A stretch of DNA of 64,000 bases, from positions 70,160,670-70,224,669 of the forward strand of contig OY744606.1 of the NCBI GenBank assembly GCA_963556255.1, written 5' to 3'. The stretch comes from Allolobophora icterica. Its lineage: Eukaryota; Annelida; Clitellata; Crassiclitellata; Lumbricidae. Shown here in pieces: positions 13,501 to 23,135 of this stretch (the stretch's first letter is position 1; each line of letters opens with the position of its first letter). The notes beneath the pieces were generated by a model, which did no database searches, was not told where the DNA came from, and saw only the letters and a program-made list of their open reading frames with translations. A program made the translations under genes and the position numbers.

Positions 13501-15962
13501 CAGCTAACAATAAATCCATTATGGCTTTTAAAAATATAACAGAATTTTTTATTAGTGTGTGTATCTTTTTGTTATGTAGTGACATAACTGCAAACGACAA
13601 TAAAACAGCACATGACAGCATTATGACATAACTAATGTCACTGATTTCATCTGATCTAACCAAACTATTGTGACAACACATACTCCTTCTTATGATGCAT
13701 CCTTTGCAGCCATATCAATTACCATGTACCAATTATGTGGACCTATGATTAGTCAATTAAAGCTCAATTAAAGAAGTTGAGATTCACATTCTTAACCAAA
13801 TTGTATCAAAGAGTGTGCCAAAATGAAGCAAGCCATATAGGAGTTAAGGTGCATTTTAAATAAATACATGATGTGAGGCAGTAATTGGTAACCACTTCTA
13901 AACAGAACCGCTGAGCAGTCACAATTTACAGAGAGACAGTAATGAACTTTCACCTGACGCCCTTTGCCAACACCAGCAGAATCGCCAATGAAGAATCCTG
14001 CTCGACTTCCATCGCCAAGTATTACTTGATGGCGTTGACACTAACAGATCAATTCCACACAAACAGCAAAACGCTTTTAAATTCCATATTCATCAGACAG
14101 TTAGAAAGACAAATTTGTGCTTGAGGAATCAGAAATTTGGGCTGGGTTAAATAAACTAACAAGAAGCAAACAAAGTTGAAACTGAAGTGTGGTAAAAAAC
14201 ATATCAATAAAAAAACTGGCAGAACTAAGTGTTTAGCACACACATGAATTGACCAGCAGTATTCGTCAAGTTTTAATAAATAAAATTAATTGCTTTACAC
14301 AACTTACCCATCAGGTTCACTTTAAATAATATGTATAATGTTGTACAGCCACTATTACTGCTGGTACCTTACCTGCATAGTCCATAATCCCATCGTCGAA
14401 AATGTAATGTATTGTACTGATATGCTGAATGTTGGTAAAACAGATTTCTAATGACTGTCTTAAATTGCATACCAACAAACTCAACTTACTGCATACATGA
14501 TGCCTTCAAGTTGCAAACTGCTAAGTTTTCCAGTGGTTATTGTGGCCAGAGGAATGCTGTCAGATAGAGGGTATGAACAAGATGGTGGTTCAATTGCCTG
14601 AAATTCATAGAACACAATTTAGCAATCAAATCATGGTAAAGATTATCAGTTTAATAAAAGGATTTAACATATCTCTTGAAACTGTGTACAAAATGGATTA
14701 GCAAGTAGTTATAACGAAACTTTACAGAAGCACATTAAATATGTAAAAATTTCCACATAAGGTGTGTTCTTGTGTCTACTCTGAGTGCATACCCAATCTA
14801 CTCTGAGTATACTCTAACTGATTCAAATACACTTGTCCCATGTTCCTTAGTATACTATAGAATACTCTGAATATACTCAGTGCAGAAGTGGACATGAAGT
14901 ATGCCCATTGTGTAGCACAAACACCACAAGTAATAAATACATTAGAAAGCAACTTAATATGTCTGAAATACATACACTCAGTGATCCTGATTCCACAATA
15001 TCTCCAGGATGTGGAAGACAACCAGGAATAACTTCTCGAAATTTGTAACTAGAGAAAACTTCATCACTGAAAGCAAACATCAAAACTAAAAACTTGAATT
15101 CAACTGAATTAAAAAGCCATTTATTGACTTGTCAACCTCAATCTAACACCAACTATAAGTTTTCAAAGTAAAATTTGTAAATTCACTGCATCAACAACTT
15201 TAAAAATCAAAAACTAATCCAACTAGAATTGTCTATGGAGTCAAACCGTGCCCTGCATATCCAGTGATCCACAAACGTGGTGTGATCTTTCAAAAGCCAT
15301 AATGGCTTGGTGAGAAGAGATTCAGATTTAACAAGTATTCAATCAATCTATAATAAATAATCTTCTCAGAATATTTGTTAAAAGCGTGGTAGGACTGAAA
15401 TAGGTCTGTAATTATTAATTATTTAGTTCCCCAGATTTATAAGCAGAAAAATCTTTGCTACTTAGAAACTGATAAACAACTGCTATTTTGACAACCCTAT
15501 TTGTGATGTAACAGGAATGTTTACTGTAACAAATTTTGACATTTTAATAGATAGACTTAAAGAACAGCCTCAGTGATACTTCCATTAAATAATAATGAAA
15601 TACCACTGAAAAACTTCCTAACGAGCTAGCCATACCATTATTTTACAAATTACACAGTACACACAACATCATGCAATGCCGCCTTACTCCACTCATGGTA
15701 TCACCACCTCTCATACCTCACGAATCAGCCTGGGCTACTGATCATTGGATCACATGACAGTATGCGAAAGATCAAATCAACAAGTTATACGAAAAATGTC
15801 AAAGGGAGATTCAGTCAGAAAACACTATTAGCTAAACTACTGGTAAGAAATCCATGTCTTTCTAAGCAAATGGAAATAATTTTCAAACCTGATGGCTTCT
15901 TCAACTCCTTCCTCAGCCATTCGGCCAAAATCTTCATCCACATTATCAAGTAAGGCTGCCAT
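222..15962 (-). CDS. sbno-like: Strawberry notch / FORGETTER1-like helicase-related protein, 3' end outside window
   Basis: Strawberry notch proteins are nuclear SF2 helicase-like factors that act with chromatin remodelling and in transcription. Exons 5' to 3' on the minus strand: 15962-15889, 15066-14976, 14597-14490, 14040-13954, 13044-12953, 11892-11824, 11441-11359, 10779-10661, 8558-8506, 8275-8212, 7513-7423, 7233-7154, 6481-6414, 6061-5951, 5436-5343, 4338-4228, 3742-3639, 2891-2726, 2163-2103, 1291-1162, 920-835, 337-222. All are bounded by AG/GT and join in phase to 686 codons. Walker [11 protein letters not shown] is at 110-119, DECH at 231-234, SATG at 270-273 and QLGRSHR at 608-614. 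The ATG directly follows an acceptor, so a 5'UTR exon probably lies upstream. The N terminus is far shorter than in vertebrate SBNO1/2: only about 25 residues precede the conserved EVFSSY block. The donor of 6061-5951 (GTTGGT) is weak. The C-terminal part continues beyond base 1. Family assignment is firm; which paralogue is inference. Confidence 0.92.
1162..1291 (-). CDS. SBNO-like exon 20: helicase C-lobe motif VI exon
   Basis: The exon encodes [18 protein letters not shown] followed by [10 protein letters not shown], the most conserved signature of the strawberry notch C-terminal helicase lobe, with the Arg finger retained. Exon 21 (835-920) continues with [19 protein letters not shown] and exon 22 (222-337) with [20 protein letters not shown]. 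Confidence 0.94.
1636..1800 (+). repeat. Degenerate tRNA-derived SINE
   Basis: TAGTGGTTAGCATGC resembles a tRNA A box and GGTCAGAGTCAAAGCC a decayed B box, at tRNA-like spacing. A tail follows with CATACACTGTCAGTGG, which resembles the body of the SINEs at 32930-33202 and 38248-38524. It is intronic and too diverged to bound precisely. Confidence 0.35.
8212..8275 (-). CDS. SBNO-like exon 10: SATG (motif III) exon
   Basis: The exon encodes [21 protein letters not shown]. The SATG motif couples ATP hydrolysis to strand movement in SF2 proteins. It joins exon 9 (8506-8558), which ends in LQ plus two bases of a Lys codon, and exon 11, which begins [12 protein letters not shown]. Confidence 0.93.
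8884..9147. mobile_element. Short element bounded by a 14-bp inverted repeat
   Basis: GGCCTGGGTACCTG at 8884-8897 is an exact reverse complement of CAGGTACCCAGGCC at 9134-9147. The 236 bp between contain GGGTTCATGG on the minus strand, reminiscent of a tRNA B box. It lies just left of the Helitron in the same intron. A MITE or a fold-back SINE fragment both fit, and I see no target duplication. Confidence 0.45.
9462..9575 (+). repeat. 60-bp tandem duplication inside the Helitron
   Basis: Two copies, starting at 9462 and 9522, share GCGGTTCTATTTATGGCGCC and the following CGGTATTCCCCAACGTCA. They differ at a few positions near the 3' end of the unit. Confidence 0.85.
9800..10494 (+). repeat. 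Array of about 16 GACTGCGAAGCAGTC mini-palindromes
   Basis: The 15-mer GACTGC-GAA-GCAGTC (6-bp stem, 3-nt loop) or a one-base variant recurs at 9800, 9852, 9880, 9937, 9980, 10032, 10060, 10117, 10169, 10197, 10254, 10306, 10334, about 10391, 10443 and 10480. Spacers carry a second palindrome (CGCC-AGAA-GGCG). A higher-order unit of 137 bp repeats at 10032, 10169, 10306 and 10443; the first unit (9852-10031) is 180 bp because of one extra 43-bp subunit. Confidence 0.9.
10495..10542 (+). repeat. (GTT)n then (GGT)n triplet repeat
   Basis: About eight GTT triplets pass directly into about seven GGT triplets, between the palindrome array and the Helitron 3' hairpin. Confidence 0.9.
10661..10779 (-). 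CDS. SBNO-like exon 8: DECH (motif II) exon
   Basis: The exon encodes [21 protein letters not shown], with the DECH metal/ATP hydrolysis motif preserved. The acceptor at 10780/10781 was preferred to a nearer CAG because only it keeps phase with exon 7 (GGAG|GTTCG). The complete Helitron ends only 76 bp downstream of this exon, inside the following intron. Confidence 0.93.
10840..10931. repeat. 46-bp tandem duplication in an intron
   Basis: CCCTCAGGAACAAGTATTCA begins at 10840 and again at 10886. The two 46-bp copies are nearly identical, differing at one base (CTGGGCC/CTAGGCC). It sits just upstream of exon 8 and seems without coding role. Confidence 0.85.
12240..12320 (+). repeat. LINE-type 3' tail with (TTAC)n
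   Basis: Sequence ending AATAAACGAATACTTACTTACTTAC matches the layout of the tails at 24060-24216 and 44510-44575 (AATAAAG then a TTAC array). It is probably the 3' end of a truncated non-LTR retrotransposon. Nothing coding is visible upstream. Confidence 0.45.
13954..14040 (-). CDS. SBNO-like exon 4: Walker A nucleotide-binding exon
   Basis: This 29-codon, phase-0 exon carries [16 protein letters not shown], the P-loop of the strawberry notch ATPase module. The family consensus usually has GDGAGVGKGR; here the third residue is Ser instead of Gly, but the G-x4-GKGR core is intact. The flanking signals are TTAG at the acceptor and GTGAAA at the donor. Confidence 0.93.
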
Positions 15963-16430
15963 CTAAACCCTAAATAAAAAAAAATTATTCGAATGAATAA
16001 CAACATACTGTACGCCTGAAGTTTAAAGTCTGACTAAACAAGATGCTGCTTGGTTGCAGGAGGCAGGGCATTAAATTTAATTTTTTACAGTCAAAAAGGC
16101 CAATGTTAAACTTTAACAAACGACCTAACATAATAAATATCTGCAACAATTCTTACTCTTGAATATTGTCATCTATAGTGCTATGTCAAACTGTACAAGA
16201 GAAATGAGAACAGAATTTAAGTGATTTATCCTTTCTGTCAAATTTTCATTCTTGTGGCAGCTACATGATGTTGATACAGCGCTACCAGGTGGATATTAAG
16301 CATGAGCAATGCTAAGCCTGATTAGTACTCTATTTTATTAATTAAATTGCAATTATTATGGACATAAGGTAAGTAAATCTGATTTGGGCACAAGACAAGC
16401 ATGCACAAACAACTTGTCCATGGTTGTTAC

Positions 16431-16599
16431 ATACAATACAATACAATACAATATTCGTTTATTTGATAAATACAGGCTATCACAGACACAACTTGTTTAC
16501 ATTTTCATTGTAATTGTTGCAGAGATGTATTTTGTTTGATCTTTTTACTAAAGTTTAATAAATGAAAATGTAAACAAGTTGCGTCTGTGACAGCCTGTA
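16431..16599. repeat. Retroposon tail (ATACA)n with a 39-bp inverted repeat
   Basis: A short CAATA/ATACA repeat (16431-16453) is followed by TATTCGTTTATTTGATAAA and then TACAGGCTATCACAGACACA. The reverse complement of the 39-bp block 16471-16509 recurs at 16560-16599 with about two mismatches, so the region can form a hairpin with a loop of about 50 nt. It may be two facing copies of one retroposon terminus. Confidence 0.55.
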
Positions 16600-17617
16600 A
16601 TGGAGTCCACTCATTAGATTACAGAGCCAGCACTCTATGAAACAGCCTACCGTGCAGGACAAGGGCAACTTGTGTAAAACCACAGCACTGGGTGCTCACT
16701 GAATCATCCATCCCATTGGGGTCTGTGAATGAATAACAATGCTAGGCGGAAGGTTAATGCATGTCTTCACTTTAGATCAATGTGGTCATGTTTGCAAACA
16801 GATCTTTTGACCTTGGGAACATGAAACGTGGGAGTTTCTAAAAGGCATGTAACAAGTATGTTAACTTAACTATTTACATTTACCATTTTGTGGCTAACTG
16901 CCCTCATGCCAAATGTAAGTATGTATGTACATATACATCTACACTTACTATAGTGCCTTATAAGAATCTCAAATTAGTGCACCAACCTAAATGATGTTCA
17001 AGTCATTTATGACAAAAAGTTAATCAACAAGAGTACAGTGTGCAGACAACTAGACGAGTCACCACCGGCAACCTCCTGCCGACGTGCAGAGCCCAACCAT
17101 CCAATGCTGATAGCAGACCCCATGTTCGGAGTTCCAGGAGTTTTATGTCTATATACAAGTATCTGCATTAAAAATTTTGCCATTTCAGTTGTTGCTGACA
17201 AAGTACCAGCGTGATCTCAAAATTGACTATAGGTTTGACTTCACATTTTAAAGTAGTTCTGTACTGGGCCGTGTTAGAATTAAATCACAAATTAAATAAA
17301 ACTCACATTGTTAAGTTAGTAAAGGGCCATTTTGATCAACATTCATACAGGCCCAGCTAACGACTGTCAACAACATGAGCGATAATAACGGTATTTGCTC
17401 AAAGAAAGAAACATGCGAGAAAAACAATTATTACAAAATGATAAATTACGAAACCTACTTGAATGTAGACTGCGTAGTGTATAAGGGTGTAAATGTGTTC
17501 AACAGTACTGAACTAATATTGAACACCCAAATGCAGTACCACAGGTGCCATAATAGCGCCAAAGTTATATTCGTCAACGAGCTCTTTATAATATATTTTA
17601 GTGTCAAGGACTCTTAC

Positions 17618-17700
17618 CTTGTGTGCGTGAGTAAGATGCTTAGAAGATGGCCACCGAGATTATTTTCGTAATCGTAATCGTAATCTCCAAACTTCTAAAG
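17618..17700 (-). promoter_or_regulatory. Possible 5'UTR exon/promoter region of the SBNO-like gene
   Basis: Reading the minus strand, CACACAAG is followed by GTAAGAG at 17617, a strong donor about 1.65 kb upstream of the first coding exon. That coding exon begins at an acceptor, so an upstream non-coding exon is expected. The plus strand here reads AAGATGGCCACC, a YY1-like core often seen near start sites. The right limit is a guess and no TATA box is evident. Confidence 0.25.
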
Positions 17701-17775
17701 CGCCACTCGAAGGCCAAGCGCACACTTTTTTCCCACACTTCGACAGAGTTTATGTCAACGAAAAGCACAAAATTT

Positions 17776-17917
17776 CAGAGGCGTAACTTTGGTCTAGAAA
17801 GTGGAGGGTACTAAATTCACATAGTTTGGTTTCAGCTTCGCGGCTGTTAAAATTTTTTTTATTGCTATCGTTTGTATTACGTGGCATAAAAATAATTATA
17901 GGCATGATGATGATGAT

Positions 17918-18013
<96 letters not shown>
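17776..18013 (+). repeat. MITE end followed by (GAT/GAC)n
   Basis: CAGAGGCGTAACTTTGG matches the terminus of the MITEs at 27523 and 60011. About 130 bp on, after AATAATTATAGGCATG, a pure triplet array (GATGATGAC units) runs from 17904 to 18013. The copy ending at 30625 has the same order in reverse, so the triplet array may be part of the element. Confidence 0.5.
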
Positions 18014-18014
<1 letters not shown>

Positions 18015-18659
18015 CACCATTAATTCAGCAACAACCCAACCTACGATCGTTTAAGCAAAAGCTATACGGTGCTGTGTTCCATGTTCGAGGACCTCGAGAT
18101 CTAACACCCCACAGTTTGAATTCATTAACTGAAATACAATGAGCGTACACTGCAGTTATTAGCGTATAGTCTGACGATGTGCTTTCGAGTCTTAGGCTAT
18201 AACTTACCGTTCACATTTGACATTTAGTTAGCTCCTACGGATCTTCAGCAGGAGTTAACCGCCCACAGAGTGATAGGCCCTATTGTTCTCAAAGAGCAGC
18301 TCAAAGGATAGGCCTAGCGTTCTTTTCTTCGCTCAGAGAGGAAAAATTCTCAAAACTAGGCCTACACGTAGCCTACGTAGGGCCTACACTTTTGCTTTAA
18401 AAATCGTTGTGTTATTCGCATCCACTTAGGCCTACATCTGTCAACAAAGATTTTCTGCTATGAAGATAAACAAATCCAAGTAGGCCCTACATGTAGCTCA
18501 GTTAATTGATCCAAAGGTGTTTGAACTCAGACTGTGAATTGCAACCAGCGCAATCACTCCGGATAATGGGAAACTTGTTAAATAAATGCATGTATATATA
18601 TGTTCACAGCGCATAGGCCTAGCCTATATCTCATTAGTAACAGCCAAAGTGTAGGTTAG
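18014..18659. other. Intergenic stretch without recognised gene
   Basis: I see no exon here. The stretch is rich in TAGGCCTA-type motifs (for example AACTAGGCCTACACGTAGCC near 18355), which begin abruptly to the right of the SBNO-like gene. Confidence 0.5.
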
Positions 18660-18838
18660 CAGGCACGTAACTAGGATTTTTCGTTTGGGGGGGCTTAAAC
18701 CTTGAACATGGCAACATTTATACAGTGTTCATACGAATTTTAGCCGTAAGCATACAACGGCTTGACTTGTTTGGGGGGGCTTCAACTTCGTTTGGGGGGG
18801 CTTAAGCCCCCCCAAGCCCAACGCTAGTTACGTCCCTG
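18660..18838 (-). mobile_element. 179-bp hAT-type MITE, copy 1
   Basis: It begins CAGGCACGTAACTAG and ends CTAGTTACGTCCCTG, inverted termini of hAT type (CAG... ends). It is flanked by an exact 8-bp target duplication, TAGGTTAG (18652-18659 and 18839-18846). The inside holds runs of seven G or C. Copy 2 at 20001-20179 has the same length in the opposite orientation. Confidence 0.88.
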
Positions 18839-19305
18839 TAGGTTAGTAATATTATTGCAAATAAGTAAACTTTTTCATGTTAGTCGTTATTAAAAGTTAT
18901 AAATTTGTTATCCGGCCCTCATAATTTTTTGGCTTTAAATGTGGCCCCATGTGCAAAAACTTTCTCACTTCTGATCTAAAGGAATGAATACTATAGGCTT
19001 GCGATTAGGCTAATCGAGATGTTAAAGGGGGAATTTGATCATGTCAGCCTGATTATCAGTGGGAGGCTAGCGAAAGAGAAACCATTATAAATAAAACCGA
19101 TGTCAACAGAAGGCTAATCTAAAAGGTCCGAATTCGAACAACGAACACAAACTAATTAGTTATCTTATGTGAATATTATTTGGTAGTAGGCCTAAATTGC
19201 TAGTTTGTTGCATCGAATTTTACTATAGTTTGAGAATGAACTTAATTGGTTCATCAGTTCGCAGAAGGTAAGCCTGTCTTTGGTGTTGAGTTGGTGGGAG
19301 AGTAG

Positions 19306-19646
19306 CAGGGCTGTAGTCGAGGGTATACGCGGGTATACAGCGTATGCTCACCTCTAGAGAAATTTGAGAGCGTATACTCAGGGCTGTAGACGAGGGTATA
19401 CGCGAGTATACAGCGTATACTTACCTCTCTATAGACAGCGTAGCCACTGAGTAATGAATTTTTGAGAAAAAAGAGAGGTCTTGAACGGTTTTTAGGGCGA
19501 ATGACTAAAAAAGGTCATCAACTTTTTCAGAGACGAAATCGTAACTAAAAAAGGTCTCACATTATTTTTAGGGTGACACCAGCCCTAGTGACGCCGCTGC
19601 TCACCGGTAGCGTATACTCACCTCTAATTTTACCACTACAGCCCTG
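19306..19646. mobile_element. 341-bp hAT-type MITE
   Basis: It begins CAGGGCTGTAG and ends CTACAGCCCTG (11-bp perfect inverted termini). The exact 8-bp target duplication is GAGAGTAG (19298-19305 and 19647-19654). The start sequence is repeated internally at about 19380 (CAGGGCTGTAGACGAGG), so the left end seems duplicated. GTATAC motifs recur near both ends. Confidence 0.88.
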
Positions 19647-19769
19647 GAGAGTAGGCCTATATATCTACATCATTCGCGAATCGATTCCTCAAATAGAGGT
19701 TTACGACAAGGGCACATATTCGCTTTTGTACGAAGCACAGACATTCCTGACGTGAAGGGTCCTTACGAC

Positions 19770-20656
19770 ATGGTCCAATCCCGTGGACATTCAAACTTCC
19801 TACTCATAGCTGACTGGCCACTGGAACAATCCACTAACCATCACTGCAGTTCAGCTGCCTGAAGAAATCGTGTCAACTTGGAATATCTTGGAGGATAGTC
19901 AAACCACTTTGGGCCTGGCTAGATCGAGTATCTTCACTGGACCAGACATCCTTGTGACTACGGGTTTGGGCAAGAATCTGAAGAAATTCACTCCCATGGG
20001 CAGTGACGTAACTAGCGTTGGGCTTGGGGGGGCTTAAGCCCCCCCAAACGAAGTTGAAGCCCCCCCAAACAAGTCAAGCCGTTGTATGCTTACGGCTAAA
20101 ATTCGTATGAACACTGTATAAATGTTGCCATGTTCAAGGTTTAAGCCCCCCCAAACGAAAAATCCTAGTTACGTGCCTGCCCATGGGAACCTCGTCGGCC
20201 AAGTGATTAACCTTCAAAACATTCAACAGCCTCGCCAAAGCATCCATGCAGGTCACTGAAGATGGATATGCCATTTGTAGTGGTTATGGGCCGCCTCCAG
20301 AGTTACATCAATTGAGTCTGCCTTGTGAATGCCAATGGACAGGTAATTGCGACCTATGGAGGAATTGGCGGACCTGGAGTTGATCAGTTGAACACACCTG
20401 CACGACTGGAGATGAGAACAAAAGATAACTGCATCCTTGTTGCAGACACTGGAAACAAAAGAGTTGTTGTCTTGAAACAGAACCTTCAACACGTCGCAGA
20501 TCTGTCTTCCGATTACCTTAAGGAATTCCTTAATTCCTTAGGGGCTACCGTTTATACCTTGACGAGGAAGACAACTTCTTGTATGTGGCTGATAACACTG
20601 TGAACGATGAAGGTCTTGCCACAAGCGGTCGGGTTCTTGTTTTCCAACTGAACTAA
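19770..20656 (+). pseudogene. NHL-repeat protein pseudogene, split by a MITE
   Basis: Pieces in shifting frames read NLVGQVINLQNIQQPRQ, VNANGQVIATYGGIGGPGVD, then ILVADTGNKRVVVLKQN and, near the end, LYVADNTVNDEG up to a TAA at 20654. NGQVI...G.G and ILVADTGNKRV are NHL beta-propeller signatures. Several frameshifts and no intron signals suggest a decayed processed or duplicated copy. A 179-bp hAT MITE interrupts it at 20001-20179. The left limit is approximate; the parent gene is not in this window. Confidence 0.6.
20001..20179 (+). mobile_element. 179-bp hAT-type MITE, copy 2
   Basis: It begins CAGTGACGTAACTAG and ends CTAGTTACGTGCCTG. The exact 8-bp target duplication is CCCATGGG (19993-20000, 20180-20187). 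It is inverted relative to copy 1 (18660-18838) and nearly identical to it along its length. It lies inside the NHL pseudogene, so that copy was already present when the MITE landed. Confidence 0.9.
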
Positions 20657-21055
20657 GAATGAGATAACAGTCTATGTCACGATCATGCAGTGGACACAGG
20701 TTCACAGAGGGGCTGAGTGAGGTTTATTCACAATGTGCCAATGATTTACATATTTTATATTCTGACGATAAATGCTTAACAGAAACTGACAGCTATTGCA
20801 TGGTAACTGAACCGTTATTGCTTCATGCTCATTAACCTCTCGTTTTTCTGCATTGTAATCTATCAAATTGAGATTGCTATTTTGTCATTCGCATCAGTAG
20901 ACCCCCTCTGCTTGTTTTCGTTCACTGTCATATTAATTCATTTGTTTCTTTTTGGAGAACTGAACGAAATATCTACAGGCGGCTTGGTTTCTGACATCCT
21001 CTGGATCACTGTACGGCGTACGCCCGTATACCCAGAATAGCAAGACTTAGTGTCA

Positions 21056-21360
21056 ACCCAGACAGCAAAATTTTAGGGGGATTAAAGGGGCCCGTTTGGC
21101 AAATCCAATTAGGGGACAGCTTGGTTATGCTAACTGGCCCCAGCCGGGCACCCAATTCAGGGCCCTTTAGGGTTCCAAATTTGGGCCCCTTTTGGGCACC
21201 AATTCTCCTGCCCAAACGGGCCCCAAATTAGGTGCCCAAAGGGGCTCCAAACTTGGAACCCCAAAGGGCCCTGAATTGGGTGCCCGGCTGGGGCCAATTA
21301 GCATAACCAAGCTGTCCCCTAATTGGGTTTGCCCAAATGGGCCCCTTTAATCCCCCTAAT
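21056..21360. repeat. Long palindrome, arms of about 135 bp
   Basis: The left arm (about 21072-21208) and right arm (about 21224-21358) are near-perfect reverse complements: GGGGGATTAAAGGGGCCC matches GGGCCCCTTTAATCCCCC. A short centre (ATTCTCCTGCCCAAA) separates them. The left side is preceded by CCCAGACAGCA, whose reverse complement TGCTGTCTGGG occurs at 24993-25003. It is most likely a fold-back MITE. Confidence 0.8.
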
Positions 21361-22600
21361 TGGAGTGCTTACATCCTTTCCGTAAGCGACCTAAATTCAA
21401 GAAATACATATAATATTAAGGAACACAAATTAAAAAAATACATCATAATACATGCAGTATTAAATATCAACTAAAATATTCGTTTATTGAAACATTCCCA
21501 TCGACACAGACGCGATGGGACTACAGTGCTACACAGACAATAATTGCAAAGTGATAATGATCAGACAACAGTTAGTGAGAGACTTGACACATTAATGGAT
21601 TTTAGAATAACATCATGTATACATATAACAGAAAAACAGTATAGTGCTAAATTAGTGAATTGTTAATTAATGTTTTTATAAAGCATACGGAAGATAAAGT
21701 TTTTGTTGTTTTTATCAGGTAATATAACAAAAAATACATAATAACAAAATTCAAATAAAAAATACATAATAATACAGCAGTAATATAAAAAAAATTACAT
21801 AATAATACACGAGGGCCTGCAACTGACCTATCTCAGATTTTGGTGTAATTTTGCCATTTTGTAGATTGACATGCTTATACATCATATTGAAATTTTCAGA
21901 AGCCTATCACCATGTATCTGCATTGTATGGGAGATAGATATGGCATGAAGCACACCCGACATGTCTGAACTTGGTGATATGTTCAGAGGCTTATGTACAT
22001 CTGTTCCTGAGATACTTGCCTCTGAACATGTCACCAACTTCAGAGTTCAGACATGTCGCGAGTGCTTCATACCCCGCTCCATATCCGTCTGCCATACAAT
22101 GCAGATACATGGTGACAGGCTTCTGAAAATTTCTTCTTCTGAAAATTTCTCTTCTGAAAATTTCTTCTTCTCAAAATGACATATAAACAAAATTTATATA
22201 TCAGCCAAATCTTGGAGGGGTTGGTTACAAGTGTTCACATATTTGATGATTTCACATAGACTAACCCTATAGTGCAATAATACTTAAAAAATTACTAGTA
22301 CAACAAAATAAAAATAATGACTCAAGTGCAACAGAATAAAAGTAAATGACACAACTGCATAGCCCCTAACTGTGGACTTCCATTATGGACAGCCCCTGTA
22401 TAAATCAACCAAAGAAACAAACAATTTGAAAAATGTTGAGGACTAATCAGTAATTAATTTCACCACAATTAAATCTTGATCAAAATGAATCTGCAGCTCT
22501 ACTTAAAATGCAACAAAGGGATTTTTTAGTACAAAACTAGCAATTGCAGAATTTGTGTATGGTAAACAAACACACTTATGCCGCATATCTGTAATTGGAA

Positions 22601-23135
22601 TTAGAGCCAGGTTTCTACTTGGCTGTGACACATTGTACACATGTATTGTAGATGATGGCACTGGATAAGTAAAAAGTGATCAACATCAAAAACTTCAACA
22701 ATTAAATGAACAACACCTTCTTCCCCTTTCATGATATATTTAACAAGACATGGTCCATTAGTTGTCCTGAAAATGCAATTACTACCATCAGCAACTGAAA
22801 GAACAAAATTTTCCAACTCTAACTCTTTAAACTGCAGTGTTTCTTTCCTCTTTTTTGAGATTTGTTCCTAAACCTGTTTAAAAAAGTCAGCATCAGATAA
22901 GACGTCTGACTCCTCAGATGAAGTAGGGCCTAATTTCATTTTCCAAGTTATCGTCACTATCATTTAAATAGTTCTCATAGGTTCCAGGGTCAAGCATTTC
23001 AACATTTGGTAATTCGTCTAAAACATCAACTAATTTATCAATGGTTGGATTATTTTCTGAATTGATCTGCGCCCGTATGCGTCTACGGATCATCCAGTAC
23101 GACTCCACACCTCTTGATCCAGATGCATTGGCCAT
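22601..23135 (-). pseudogene. Unknown protein gene with one frameshift and one stop
   Basis: An ATG-started frame (23135 down to 22914) reads MANASGSRGVESYWMIRRRI and continues with acidic residues to YLNDSDDNLENE. A +1 shift is then needed to read GPTSSEESDVLSDADFFKQ, followed by an in-frame TAG. The same frame resumes with EQISKKRKETLQFKELELEN and runs on (FVLSVADGSNCIFRTTNGPC) to a stop at 22601. About 165 residues in all. I do not recognise the family. The acidic/basic composition and position between TE ends suggest transposon cargo, but an intron could also explain the break. Confidence 0.4.

Noticed and set aside
17375..17671. 98-residue frame near the SBNO-like 5' end
   Set aside because: It has low-complexity, intergenic-like composition and no recognisable domain; it overlaps the putative 5'UTR exon on the other strand.
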